From Saccharum officinarum (lineage: Eukaryota; Streptophyta; Magnoliopsida; Poales; Poaceae): a stretch of DNA of 64,000 bases. The position numbers were made by a program, and so were the translations under genes. Numbering within the stretch: the stretch's first letter is position 1; every line of letters starts with the position of its first letter. Below, one piece after another: positions 10,216 to 22,345 of this stretch. Location of the stretch: NCBI GenBank assembly GCA_020631735.1, contig CM036159.1, forward strand, positions 23,661,511 to 23,725,510, given 5' to 3'. Under the pieces are notes generated by a model. It searched no databases and was not told the origin of the DNA. It saw only the letters and a list, made by a program, of their open reading frames with translations.

Positions 10216-11711
10216 AAAGAGGCAAGCCCCGAAGCATTATAAGTCTCCTATTTTATAAAAGTTATTCCTTACTACATGAACTATAGTTATATATATAGTT
10301 GCATTAAGTTATAGGAGTTGAGTGAAACCGTTATTGCATTATTACCTTGGCCACTGGATTATCTTTCACCCTGTTAGGTCAGGATCGAGTAAATTGCTTA
10401 GCCATGCTTAGACCGGTAGAAGTCGGGTGATTTTCTGTCACCTGCGAGTTATAGGTGGATACCGGGTTATGGTTAGCTGTAATTGTGATCATAAAAAGTA
10501 ACCAAGTGTTGATGGATAAACGAAGACCGGGCGGAGTCTTATAGGGTTTTGGACTATAGTGATTCCGTCTGTGTCGATTAAGGACCGATCGTTTCTCGTC
10601 CCTCTTGTCATGTTGAACGCATGCCTCACATTTAGCTGGCCGAATAAAGTACCTTTCGACCGCGAAGCTAGTGACACTTTTCGAGCCGGGATAAACTCGG
10701 GTTGGTAGACTGGTGTTGAAGGGGGTGTAATGGGGACGCGAAGAGTGAGCCCAAGGTGCGTCCTGGCAGTCGGGCGGTCCCTAGGTAGTGCGATCCATGA
10801 TTGTTATCCCGCGGCTTCTTGGAAAGTATCATTGGTGATCTACGCGACCCTGACGGGGAAAAGCAGGGTTTGTGTGAGGAATAAATCTCCAGCTGGATAG
10901 AAATTCGATTTGAATCGTCGTCGCTCCCGGTTAGTGAGCACTTGACTCGAGCTATGGCATCGTAGTAACATTAATGGAACACTGATGGTTAAGTGAATGA
11001 TGTTGGAAATGTTAAACCTGATATGGTAATCTAGATTGTTAATGATGAATCAAGTAATTGTTTTAGCAATAGGTGCTTACCTAGCTTGAATAGGTTATAC
11101 TAAAAGTGATGCAAAAAGTACTGGTATAGTTTTTCATAACAACTTATGATTTTCGCAAATGAGTCAAGCTAGTCCAATCTATAAAGCCTTGCATGATCCT
11201 TGGTGTCCTTTATTTCTGGTTTATGACGGGTAAGTCTAGCTGAGTACATTCTCGTACTCAGGGCGTTGTTCCCATTGTGGTTGCAGATGGTCAGATGTAC
11301 TATGGGTACTGCTCCAACTGTCTGTATCCGGTGATGGGCGATAACTAGGACCTGGGGCAAGGGTCACTCAGTTCGTCTTATCTAATGCTTTTGTGGACCA
11401 TGACTATTTACTAGCACTGTATTTGAACTAAGCGTGTGTGTAAAACTACTTGCTTCCGCTATGTTATTTTGAACTATGTTGTAATAACTTTTATTCCGAA
11501 CTTCGATGTACTCCACTTTTATTGTGAACTCTATGTATCATGTGAACTGTGGCTGCTAAATCAGTACGATCTTGGTTGTATGTTGGTTGGTTTGAAATCC
11601 CTCGTGATTTCACGGAATCTCGGGTTATACGGGTTTAAGTTTGATAAATTAACCGCCTCGGTGGAAGATTTTCTTACTTAATCTCGTATAATTACGTTGA
11701 TCCGTTACAGC

Positions 11712-11723
11712 TGGTATCGGAGC
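11712..11723 (+). promoter_or_regulatory. Primer binding site (initiator tRNA-Met type)
   Basis: TGGTATCGGAGC lies two bases after the 5' LTR end. It matches the 3' end complement of plant initiator tRNA-Met except for one base, the usual primer for this clade. Confidence 0.85.
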
Positions 11724-12492
11724 ATGGTTTAGCATGTTACTGTTCACATGTATTTAAAAACAAAACTGTGTTTTCAACTAAGCTTTTAAATTTAAGAGTG
11801 TGCCAGTGGTCATATCCTTTATGCCCAATAAGGACTCTAGGTGGCTTAATTAAGTACTAACTTGGGGGTTTGCATCATATTTTAAATTTTGTCGCTCATA
11901 CGGCGTGCTATTGTATGAATGTCATTCAATTGAGTGGTAATGTATGGATCAATTCACTCTACGCATTGGTAAGTGAGAGTTGTGTGAGCATGGTCGGATA
12001 CACTGCCGATCTAGGAGAGTGCTTATGTGATACCGAAATACTTACGTGCCATGCGCATGTTCATATGAGGATATTCAAATGGTGGGGACTTTCGTCATGC
12101 GGTGACGATGCCGTCAATAGGACGATGATTCGGGTAGTTGTTACCGTTATACTCGTATCTGGGGATGCGTGTAGAGCAAGTAACTTACTTTACTGCTTTC
12201 TTGCATATTTTCATACTGTGAGGTTTGGGCTGAAGTGACTTTCTGCAGGTACATAACAACGCTTTCGAGTAGTACGTATTAGTTACGTTACAAGAGATCG
12301 TTGTATGCCACCGTTTATTCCGTTAGTAGTTATTAGTTTTCTAAGTTTGTGAGGACGTACGGAACGTGCATGTATCATGTTGTGCATTTCATTCATGGCA
12401 TTGTTCCTCCCCTTATAAGTTGATTATCTCATTTCGATAAAAATGCCAACTTAAAAATCTGTTCTCACCACGGTAATAAAATTTTGCTACAG

Positions 12493-13545
12493 ATGGCACG
12501 TACCAAGCAGATAGCCCGCAAGTCCACCAGCAGAGCTTCCTGTCATCAGCTTGCTCCACGCACTCGTCAGCGCCACACTTTTCTTGGAGAGTTTGGGATG
12601 CCTACGCTCTTGTGGAGAGTACTCAGTTATGTAGGCTATCCTGATGGGATGGAGCCCCGCTACTTTTGGTCGAATGAGCGGTTGGGGGAAGGACTTTTGG
12701 TGACTATGGAAGCAGTAGTTCATCCCCGAGGTGATGGTTCTGAGTGGACCGGTTGGCATTTTGAGTCAACTGGCAGGACCCCTGAAGAAGCCGCTGAGAG
12801 GGCAGCCTTTGGGATCCTGAGAGATATCATGGATCGCTTTTCTCAGGAGTTGGCAGCAGCTATAGTTGGAGTCTTTCCAAGGGGCAACCCCTTCACTGAC
12901 TCGTGGCAGCAGGCAAGAGAAAGATCTCTGGAGATTAGCGCCGCAGAAGCACAGAACAGTGACAACCCCGCTATGAGTGCCATGTTCATAGTGATGAGGG
13001 CCTTTGATGGAGTGAAAGGTAGCCTGAGACGTGTGTCTAGTGCTCTTGGTCAGGCTCGTGATGACCGCCGTCAGCTTCAGAGAGATCACGACGCCGAGAT
13101 TGAGAGACTCAACACAGAGATGACTCAGTTGACTCGTTAGAGAGATCAGGCTACCCAGAGGACTGTGGCTTTCGAGGGAGATGTACATGCCCTGAGAGAG
13201 CAGGTTGGGTGACTGACCACCGCCAACAGGAACGCTGAGCGCATGTTGACTCATGTGCTCCATCAGAGGAATGAAGCCTGGTCCGCAGAGAATGTGTTGA
13301 GGGCTAGACAGTTTGAGCTAGAGCAACAGCTGGCATATGCAGAGGAATATAATGACAATCTGCATGAGGAGGTTCATCGACTGAACAATCAACTCAACCC
13401 CTATGTTCCTCCTGGTGCGGCAGAGATGGATTTGGATGAAGACGAAGATCCTGAAGAGCCCGAAACACCAGTTGGGGAGCACCACGACGCTGCTAATGGC
13501 GACGACGCCAACATCTCGGACTTGGACAACGACCACGATGAGTAG
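12493..13545 (+). pseudogene. Additional retrotransposon ORF with histone-H3-like N-terminus
   Basis: It lies between PBS and gag, in sense. The first ATG (12493) follows an acceptor-like TTTTGCTACAG. Residues 2-12 read ARTKQIARKST, identical to the N-terminus of mature histone H3 at 10 of 11 positions (Thr6 is Ile), so residues equivalent to K4, R8, K9 and S10 are all present. QLA recurs soon after, near the H3 QLA position. Beyond that there is no H3 histone fold. The middle (residues about 25-150) is of unknown family, residues about 170-310 are Glu/Gln/Arg-rich and coiled-coil-like, and the C-terminus is a long acidic tail (DLDEDEDPEEPE). Two in-frame stops (13138 and 13210) interrupt it in this copy. 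The first 215 codons are open. Function unknown. A chromatin-mimic role is inference. Confidence 0.7.
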
Positions 13546-13909
13546 GCTAGTAGTTGTTGCGCTAGCTACTAGGTTCCCTCTACATGATCTTTTGCTTTGT
13601 TGGCACGTTGGGCATGTAATAATGAGTAGAAAGACTGAGGCTTTGATGTAATATTGGAAAGCTTGGATGTGTTTGTGGCGATATCCGAACGTCAAAAAGT
13701 CCAGTGTATGTATGCTGGCAACTTGGTTGTAATGGACGCGATGTGTGCGCTTTAAGTAATCTAATTAGTGATGTCGTGTTAATTGGAATGACTTATTGTG
13801 CCCCTGTTTTATTGTATGAAATTATTCTCTCCAGTAAATTCAGTTCGGCATGATTTTTCATTCGGTCGCAATTCCTACAACATCACCTAATAATTACTGT
13901 TGTTGAAAC

Positions 13910-16900
13910 ATGCAGATGCCGAACACTCGTCGTACCGGGTATGGTGCCGCTGAGGCTGGTGGCAGTGCAGCTGCTAGTGATGACCGTGATCCACCACCGC
14001 CTCCTCCACCCTACACCGCGGAACAGTTTTTCGCACAATTTCTTGGAAGCCAACGTAATATGGAGAGCATGCAACAGAATATGGAAGCTGCGTTGCGCAG
14101 TATCGTAGATAACACCCGTCGGGGGATAAACCCGGGTGGGCACGAAGCAAATCAGTACAGCAGTTTCAAGGACTTCATGGATACTCGTCCACCGATCTTC
14201 AAGGAAGCCGCATAACCCTTGGATGCAGAAGAGTGGATTAATACTATGGAAGACATGTTCCGTGTCTTGAGAATGACTGAAGTGTTGAAGACTGAGTATG
14301 CAGCTCATCAGCTTTAAGGTCCGGCCGGAATGTGGTGGAAACATCACTGCACCACTTTTCCTCCCCACGCTCACATCACTTGGAGGGAGTTCACCGAAGC
14401 CTTCCGTGGAACGTACATTCCACCTGGTCTGACCGAGATGAAGCTTGGGGAATTCCTAGCACTGAATCAAGGCATGAAGACTGTAACTCAATATCTACAT
14501 GCATTCAATAACCTGAGCCGTTATGCTCCTGATATGGTGAATACTGAGGCCAAGAAGATCGCTAGCTTCAAGAGAGGCCTGAATCCCAAGATGATGAAAC
14601 ATGTGGGTACAAATATGAGGACTAGTTTCAACGATTTCGTTAGTGACTGTCTGAAGCAAGAGAAGAACAACAATGTTTATGCTGCTTCCAAGATCCGTAA
14701 GAGAGCTTTCGAGTCGGGTCCGTCCCAGTCCAGAGCCCCAGTGGCCAACCGTCCAGCTTATCGGTCGCCTGCCCCAGGTGCAAGGTTTAGGCCACCGCAA
14801 AGGAAGAATCAGAATACTCAGCAACCCCAGAGGAACCAGAAACCATTCAAGATGGCATTGCCTCAGGCGAAGACAGGACAAGGCAGTTCATCTGGAACTG
14901 TGGCTCAAGTGAAGGGACCGTGCTTCAACTGCAACCAACCCGGACACTTTGCAAAGTTTTGTCCCTACCCTAAGAAACAGCAGACGCAGTATCAAGCTCG
15001 TGTGCATCACACCACCGTGGATGACATCCCAGAAGGAGAACCGGTAACAGCTGGTATGTTTTCTATCAACAATCATCCTGCAGTAGTCTTGTTTGATTCT
15101 GGATCATCTCATTCCTTTGTAAGTCAAGCATTTGTTAAGAGGCATGAGCAAAGGATAGTCGAATTGGAATGTGCATATAAAATCAGTTCAGCTGGGGCTG
15201 ATCTGTTGACTAATCAGATAGTTCAGGGAGTAACCCTAAACATATCAAACCGACAATATAAGCTTAATCTGATAGTCATGCCAGGGTTAGTTTTGGATGT
15301 GATCATGGATATGAACTGGATGAATAAGATGGGGGTAGTAATCGATATTGGAGGAAGGAGTATCTCTCTTAAGGAACCAAGTGGAGAAGGCACCTTTCGA
15401 GTGGTCCTACCTCGGAAAGTAGACCTAGCTAGCACAACTTGTGCGGTCCAAACTACTCTGCTAGCCCAGATTCCAGTGGTCTGTGAGTTTCCAGATGTGT
15501 TTCCAGATGAGTTACCTGGACTTCCACCAGACCGAGATGTTGAGTTTGCCATTGAGTTAATTCCGGGAATAGCACCGATCTCGAGAAGGCCCTATCGGAT
15601 GCCTCCCAATGAGTTAGCCGAATTGAAGAAGCAACTCCAGGACTTACTAAAGAAAGGTTTGATTCATCCCAGCTCGTCTGAATGGGGATGCCCCGCTCTA
15701 TTTGTGAAAAAGAAGAAGGATAACTCCTTACGCATGTGCGTGGATTATCGACCACTGAATGCAGTGACAATTAAAAACAAGTATCCTCTTCCTCGGATTG
15801 ATATCTTGTTTGACCAATTGTCTAAAGCCAAAGTGTTCTCTAAGATAGATTTGAGATCAGGATACCATCAGATAAAGATTAGGCCGCAAGATGTGCCTAA
15901 GACTGCGTTCTCTACCAGATATGGCTTGTACGAGTACCTTGTCATGTCCTTCGGATTGACAAACGCTCCTGCATACTTTATGTATCTGATGAATTCTGTT
16001 TTCATGCCAGAGTTGGACAAGTTTGTGATTGTGTTCATTGATGACATTCTAATATATTCAGAGAATGAAGAAGATCACGCAGAGCACCTCAGGATTGTCT
16101 TGACTAGACTCAGAGAACATCGACTGTATGCGAAGTTCAGCAAGTGTGAGTTCTGGCTTAAGACAGTTCCTTTTCTCGGCCACGTGTTGTCTGAAAATGG
16201 CATTTCCGTAGACCCTAGTAAGGTGCAAGAGGTTATGGACTGGAAGTCACCAACCTCAGTGCATGAAGTTCACAGTTTTCTTGGTTTAGCCGGTTACTAT
16301 CGTCGCTTCATACCGGATTTCTCGAAGATTGCCAAACCAATGACAAGCCTGTTACAGAAGGATCATAAGTTTGTATGGACAGAGGAGTGCGAGGCAGCTT
16401 TCTGCACCTTGCGAAAGTTGTTGACCACTGCTCCTGTTCTGGCCCAACCGGATATAGAAAAGTCATTTGATGTGTTCTGTGACGCATCTAAGAATGGGTT
16501 AGGATGTGTACTAATGCAAAATGGAAGGGTCATTGCCTATGCCTCACGTCAATTGAGGAAGCATGAAGTTAACTATCCTACACATGATTTGGAGCTTGCA
16601 GCAGTAGTGCATGCTCTAAAGATTTGGAGACACTACCTGCTGGGTAATGTGTGTAATCTCTTTACAGATCATAAGAGTCTCAAATACATTTTTACCCAAT
16701 CTGAGTTGAACATGCGACAGAGAAGATGGTTAGAGCTGATAAAGGACTATAATCTAAACGTGCATTATCATCCCGGGAAGGCTAATGTAGCAGCAGATGC
16801 ACTGAGCAGAAAATCACATGCTATTGATGTGCAACCGTTGTTTAAAGAAGGGTTCAAATTGTTACATCCTGCTGTGTTGCATAATATTCAGATCAGTTGT

Positions 16901-18365
16901 ACTCTGGAAAACCAGATCATTGAAGGTCAGAAGACAGATAAGGGAATCTTTCATATCAAGGAGAAGATGAAGAGGGAACCCACCAAACACTTTCGATTGG
17001 ATGACCAAGGAGTGTTATGGTTTAAGGATCGCCTGGTGGTACCTAAGGATAGAGAGTTTAAGAACAAGTTGATGAATGAGACCCATCATTCCCAGCTATC
17101 TATTCACCCCGGAAGTAGTAAGATGTACCAAGATTTGTGACCCTGTTATTGGTGGACTAAGATGAAAAAAGAAATTGCAGCATACATTGCTCGTTGTGAC
17201 ATGTGTTGTAGAGTTAAAGCTCTTCACATGAGACCTGCAGGACTTCTGCAACCCTTGTCTGTACCCGATTGGAAATGTATGATATAAGTATGGATTTCAT
17301 CACTGGTCTTCCCACCACACAGAAGTGACATGATTCTATTTGGGTAATAGTAGATCGTCTCACCAAGACAGCTCACTTTCTGCCTGTTAAGACAACATTC
17401 CGACCACCTCAATATGCAGAAAAGTACATTGCTAAGATTGTCCGATTACATGTTATACCAAAAACGATCGTGTCTGATCGTGGTTCACAGTTTACCTCTC
17501 ATTTTTGGAACATCTTCATAAAGGTTTGGGTACTAGTTTGATTCGTAGTACGGCTTACCATCCACAGACAGACGGGCAGACAGAACGAGTTAATGCTGTA
17601 CTTGAAGATATGCTTAGAGCTTGTGTACTATCATCCAGAGGCTCATGGGAATCCTGGTTACCGTTGGTGGAATTCGCTTACAACAACAGTTACCAAGAGA
17701 GTATCAAGATGGCACCTTTTGAAGCTTTATATGGCAGGAAGTGCAGGACACCGTTAAATTGGGTAGAGCCTGGAGAAAGAAGGTTTTATGGAATTGATTT
17801 TGTAGATGAGGCAGAGAAGAAGGTCCGTATTATCCGGCAAAACATGCAAGCTGCACAGTCCCGTCAGAAGAGTTATGCAGACAAGAGAAGGAGACCATTG
17901 GATTTCCAAGTGGGTGACTATGTCTATTTGAAGGTTACCCCTATGAAGAAGAAACGGTTTGGAATCAAGCAGAAACTGTCTGCTAGATATATCGGACCAT
18001 ACCAGATCATAGAGAAAAAGGGTCTCGTGGCGTACAAGTTGCGATTGCCAGAAGGGATGAGTTCGATCTTTCCCGTCTTTCACGTATCCCAGTTGAAGAA
18101 ATGTCTACGTGTTCCTGAAGAGAGAATAGAACCGCAGGGTATTCGGATCAAGGCGGACTTGGAATATCGTGAACAACCGGTTCGAGTTCTGGATACTAAG
18201 GACCGAGTCACTCGGAATAGAGTGGTAACAACCTACAAGATTCAGTGGAGCCATCATGATGAGAGTGATGCTTCATGGAAAACGGGAGAATATCTTCAAA
18301 CCGCGTATAAAGATTTTTACGATAAATGGTTCGTAACTCGAAATCTCGGGACGAGATTCTTATAA
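13910..18365 (+). pseudogene. Defective gag-pol of the Tekay-like element
   Basis: Gag starts at ATG 13910 (or 13916, both after acceptor-like sequence). It ends in a CCHC zinc knuckle at 14921-14962. Protease shows DSGSSHS near 15095. Reverse transcriptase shows YPLPRID and the catalytic FIDDILIYS near 16034-16060. RNase H begins around [10 protein letters not shown] (about 16475). Integrase has its zinc region near 17090-17215, then the core with DRLTK and SDRGSQF, then TDGQTERVN. The C-terminus (about 18070-18350) has a chromodomain-like stretch with YKIQWS and SWKTGE. Breaks in this copy are stops at 14213, 14312 and 17138, another in the integrase near 17328, and frameshifts near 17277 and 17500. 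It cannot express a full polyprotein. Confidence 0.9.
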
Positions 18366-18376
18366 GGGGGGAGGGC
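18364..18376 (+). promoter_or_regulatory. Polypurine tract
   Basis: AAGGGGGGAGGGC directly precedes the TG of the 3' LTR, the expected site for plus-strand priming. Confidence 0.85.
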
Positions 18377-21300
18377 TGTAACACCCCTGGGTGTTAAGCA
18401 TGCATTAGCATTTCAAAGCATAAAGCATTCAACATCATTTCATGACTAGCATTGCATGAAATATAGCTCTTTTAAATTTAAACTTGAAAAGCAAATAATT
18501 AGAACCCTAACTTTGATGTAAGTGCCAAAAAGGTAGTATACTTTTGGGTATTAGCAATTTTAAATAATCTAGAATAAATTAACATGATTTTTGGAGCAAT
18601 TCTTGAATTCAAGTTTTTCTCAAATTTTGTTTTAAAAATATTCTAAACAAATAAATTTTTGATTAACAATTTAGCTTTAAATCCTAAATTCAAAATCTAT
18701 TGAGAATTTTGAAAAATGCCCTACATGAAAGTTGTAGAGAATAAAATTTTGAACAACTTTTATTTTGGGCCAAATTCTGAAAACCTCTTTTTCATCTCCA
18801 AATCCAATTTTGAAACAAATAAGAAAATCTGAAAATATTATTTATAAAGGAAAATTCGTTTTCACCCTACTGGGCCGCGGCCTCCTTTTCGGCCCAGCGG
18901 CTCTGGCAGCCCGGCCCGTAGCCCCGCGTTGGCGTCCTCCCGCGCGCGCCCGCGCGTGACGCCGTGGCGCTGCGGCAGAGCTCGGCCGCCGCGTGGCCGG
19001 ACGCCGACGATGCCGCGCGACACGCGCCCCTGTGGCCCCCGCAGCACCGCGCTCGCTTACCCCCCCCTCCGCGCGCTCGTCCGCCTCGGCTGCTCAATCC
19101 ATTCCCTCCTCTCGCCCCGCCAGCAGCAGCAGCGCACCGCCGCGCCATCACCGGCTCCCGGAGCTCCGCCACCGCAGTTCGCGCTCGTGGCTGCTTCTCC
19201 GGCCGATTCCTCCTGGCCTCAGCTCCGCCCCGCTTCCCTCCACCGCGTGCGTGCCTCCACTCCGCCGCTCGAGCTCAGGTGAGGGCCAATTGGCCGCCCC
19301 TCCTCCACTGCCGCCATGGCCGCCGTTGGCCGGCGCGCATGGCCGGAGCTCCCTGGCCCTTCATGCCTCCTCCGGTCTCGAGCATCCGCTTCCCCTTCGC
19401 CTAGCGGTGCTCGCGCTCGCCTTCTCGGCCGCCCCGTGGCCTGCATTGGCCGGCCGACGAGCTCCAGCGCCGCCGTGCCGCCATCTCCGCCGGCGAGCCT
19501 CCTCCGGAGCTCCCGCGCCGCTCGGAGTTGGTGCGCTGGGTGCGTCTCGGTGCGGGGAGCACGTTGGTGCCCCCCCGTCACCGCCTCCCCGCGCTGCTCT
19601 GCGCTGCTCTGGCTGGCCGGTGGGTCCGTTGACCCGTGGGTCCCGCGTGTCAGCGCGTGTGGGTGCACTGCACCGGGTGTATTCAGCGTTTTCACCGGTG
19701 AATTTTTAAAATAATTAAGGAAAATGATTTCTCAAAATTATTGAACAGCTTTGAAAAATCATATCTCAAGATCTATAGCTCCAAAAATGATGAAACAAAT
19801 TTTGAAATGTTCCTCTTGAATAGATCTACAGTTTAAAAATATCTCATATTATTTTTGTAACACTTTACTGTGCAAATTTATTTAATTGCTATAAATGCTG
19901 ATATCTTAGAAAATATGTAGTAAATAAAATAATGAAGGGAAAAATGTGATTCTTGTTGCTTTAATCTTTATTAGTGATGTACTTTCTAGGAAAAATATTA
20001 GTGAAGTATGTTCTGTGAGAAATTTTTGAGATGTAGTACAAATGCTTTTAATTGATAATCTTTGTTATTTTTAGTAGAAAGCTAAATTTGTATAGAACAT
20101 ACATGTGATAATTTTTGTAGTGTGTTAGTTTACTGTTAGTAACATAGAAAAAATGTGAAATCTGTTGTTTGATACTTTTTCTAGTACAAAATAATTTCAT
20201 GCTCATATTTAGGCTATAACTTGTTTATTTTGTACAGGCAGTTTTACATAGGCAATTCTCATAAAAATTTAGTAGTAGGTTAGTTAGGGTAAGAGTAATC
20301 TACTGTAATTTTTGTAGATTTTTATCTACACCAAAAATAGGTGTTGTTGTGTAACCCTAGTTAAATAGGGAATAAAAGATTATTCTTTATGAGAAATTAA
20401 GAGAAATAAAATATGTTTGGTGTATCTTTGAAGCATCATTATGCCTTGCTGATGTTGTGGTTGAGTTAGGTTGGTAAGCTTTGGTAGCTTAGGTTCACTT
20501 GTATGTGTAGATGATAGGCTAACTAATAGAAGAATAAGGTGCATGTTTTAGGGTATATGTTCTTGGATGACGTGGACTACCTTGTAGAAGAAATAGTTAT
20601 ATTCAAACTGCTCATTCCATGTGCTCATCTGCATCTCATGTCATCAAAGCACTCCACCACAATCCGATGCATCACTCGCATGTTTACTTATGCACTTGCA
20701 TCATACAGGATCGCAGGGAGAGTCGCAGGTAGCAGTACAGGAGGAGCAGGCTTGGACGGATCAGCAGGAGCCCCAGGCACAGGAGGTGCCCGAGGAGGAA
20801 GAGTCAGGCGAGGAGCTGCCAGAGTGCATCGACCACCATCCTAGCTCGTTCGAAAGAGGCAAGCCCCGGAGCATTATAAGTCTCCTATTTTATAAAAGTT
20901 GTTCCTTACTACATGAACTATAGTTATATATATAGTTGCATTAAGTTATAGGAGTTGAGTGAAACCGTTGTTGCATTATTACCTTGGCCACCGGATTATC
21001 TTTCACCCTGTTAGGTCAGGATCGAGTAAATTGCTTAGCCATGCTTAGACCGGTAGAAGTCGGGTGATTTCCTGTCACCTGCGAGTTATAGGTGGATACC
21101 GGGTTATGGTTAGCTGTAATTGTGATCATAAAAAGTAACCAAGTGTTGATGGATAAACGAAGACCGGGCGGAGTCTTATAGGGTTTTAGACTATAGTTAT
21201 TCCGTCTGTGTCGATTAAGGACCGATCGTTGCTCGTCCCTCTTGTCATGTTGAACGCATGCCTCACATTTAGCTGGCCGAATAAAGTACCTTTCGACCGC

Positions 21301-22345
21301 GAAGCTAGTGACACTTTTCGAGCCGGGATAAACTCGGGTTGGCAGACTGGTGTTGAAGGGGGTGTAACGGGGACGCGAAGAGTGAGCCCAAGGTGCGTCC
21401 TGGCAGTCGGGCGGTCCCTGGGTAGTGCGATCCATGATTGTTATCCCGCGGCTTCTTGGAAAGTGTCATTGGTGATCTACGCGACCCTGACGGGGAAAGC
21501 AGGGTTTGTGTGAGGAATAAATCTCCAGCTGGATAGGAATTCGATTCGAATCGCCGTCGCTCCCGGTTAGTGAGCACTTGACTCGAGCTATGGCATCGTA
21601 GTAACATTAATGGAACACTGATGGTTAAGTGAATGATGTTGGAAATGCTAAACCTGATATGGTAATCTAGATTGTTAATGATGAATCAAGTGATTGTTTT
21701 AGCAATAGGTGCTTACCTAGCTTGAATAGGTTATACTAAAAGTGATGCAAAAAGTACTGGTATAGTTTTTCATAACAACTTATGCTTTTCGCAAATGAGT
21801 CAAGCTAGTCCAATCTATAAAGCCTTGCATGATCCTTGGTGTCCTTTATTTCTGGTTTATGACGGGTAAGTCTAGCTGAGTACATTCTCGTACTCAGGGC
21901 GTTGTTCCCATTGTTGTTGCAGATGGTCAGATGTACTATAGGTACTGCTCCAACTGTCTGTATCCGGCGATGGGCGACAACTAGGACCTGGGGCAAGGGT
22001 CACTCTGTTCGTCTTATCTAATCCTTTTATGGACCATGACTATCTACTAGCACTGTATTTGAACTAAGCGTGTGTGTAAAACTACTTGCTTCCGCTATGT
22101 TATTTTGAACTATGTTGTAATAACTTTTATTCCGAACTCCGATGTACTCCACTTTTATTGTGAACTCTATGTATCATGTGAACTGTGGCTGCTAAATCAG
22201 TACGATCTTGGTTGTATGTTGGTTGGTTTGAAATCCCTCGTGATTTCACGGAATCTCGGGTTATACGGGTTTAAGTTTGATAAATTAACCGCCTCGGTGG
22301 AAGATTTTCTTACTTAATCTCGTATAATTACGTTGATCCGTTACA
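18377..22345 (+). repeat. 3' LTR of the Tekay-like element (3969 bp)
   Basis: It is near-identical to 7708-11709 with scattered substitutions. The main difference is a missing block of about 40 bp near 19570 (after GTGCCCCCCCG) and a short local duplication GCGCTGCTCT. Ends CCGTTACA, followed by TSD CCATA. Confidence 0.95.

Larger units (their letters stand above)
7708..11709 (+). repeat. 5' LTR of the Tekay-like element (4002 bp)
   Basis: It runs from TGTAACACC to CGTTACA and matches 18377-22345 along its whole length. It holds a GC-rich block (about 8200-9050), an AT-rich block and an exon-like segment near 10073-10215. Relative to the 3' LTR it retains a block near 8900-8970 that the other copy lacks. 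Confidence 0.95.
7708..22345 (+). mobile_element. Tekay/Del-like Ty3/gypsy chromovirus, 14.6 kb
   Basis: The element begins TGTAACACCC, ends CCGTTACA, and is flanked by a perfect 5-bp duplication CCATA (7703-7707 and 22346-22350). The order is 5' LTR, tRNA-Met-type PBS, an additional ORF, gag, protease, reverse transcriptase, RNase H, integrase with C-terminal chromodomain-like segment, polypurine tract, 3' LTR. This order and the terminal chromodomain place it in the chromoviruses, and the very long LTR fits the Tekay/Del clade. Coding regions carry several stops and frameshifts, so this copy is defective. The two LTRs are very alike, pointing to recent insertion. It landed in F-box relic 2. 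Confidence 0.93.

Noticed and set aside
12493..12600. Captured whole histone H3 gene
   Set aside because: Only about the first 11 residues (and a short QLA) match H3. There is no histone fold in the remaining sequence, so this is tail similarity and not a captured H3 gene.
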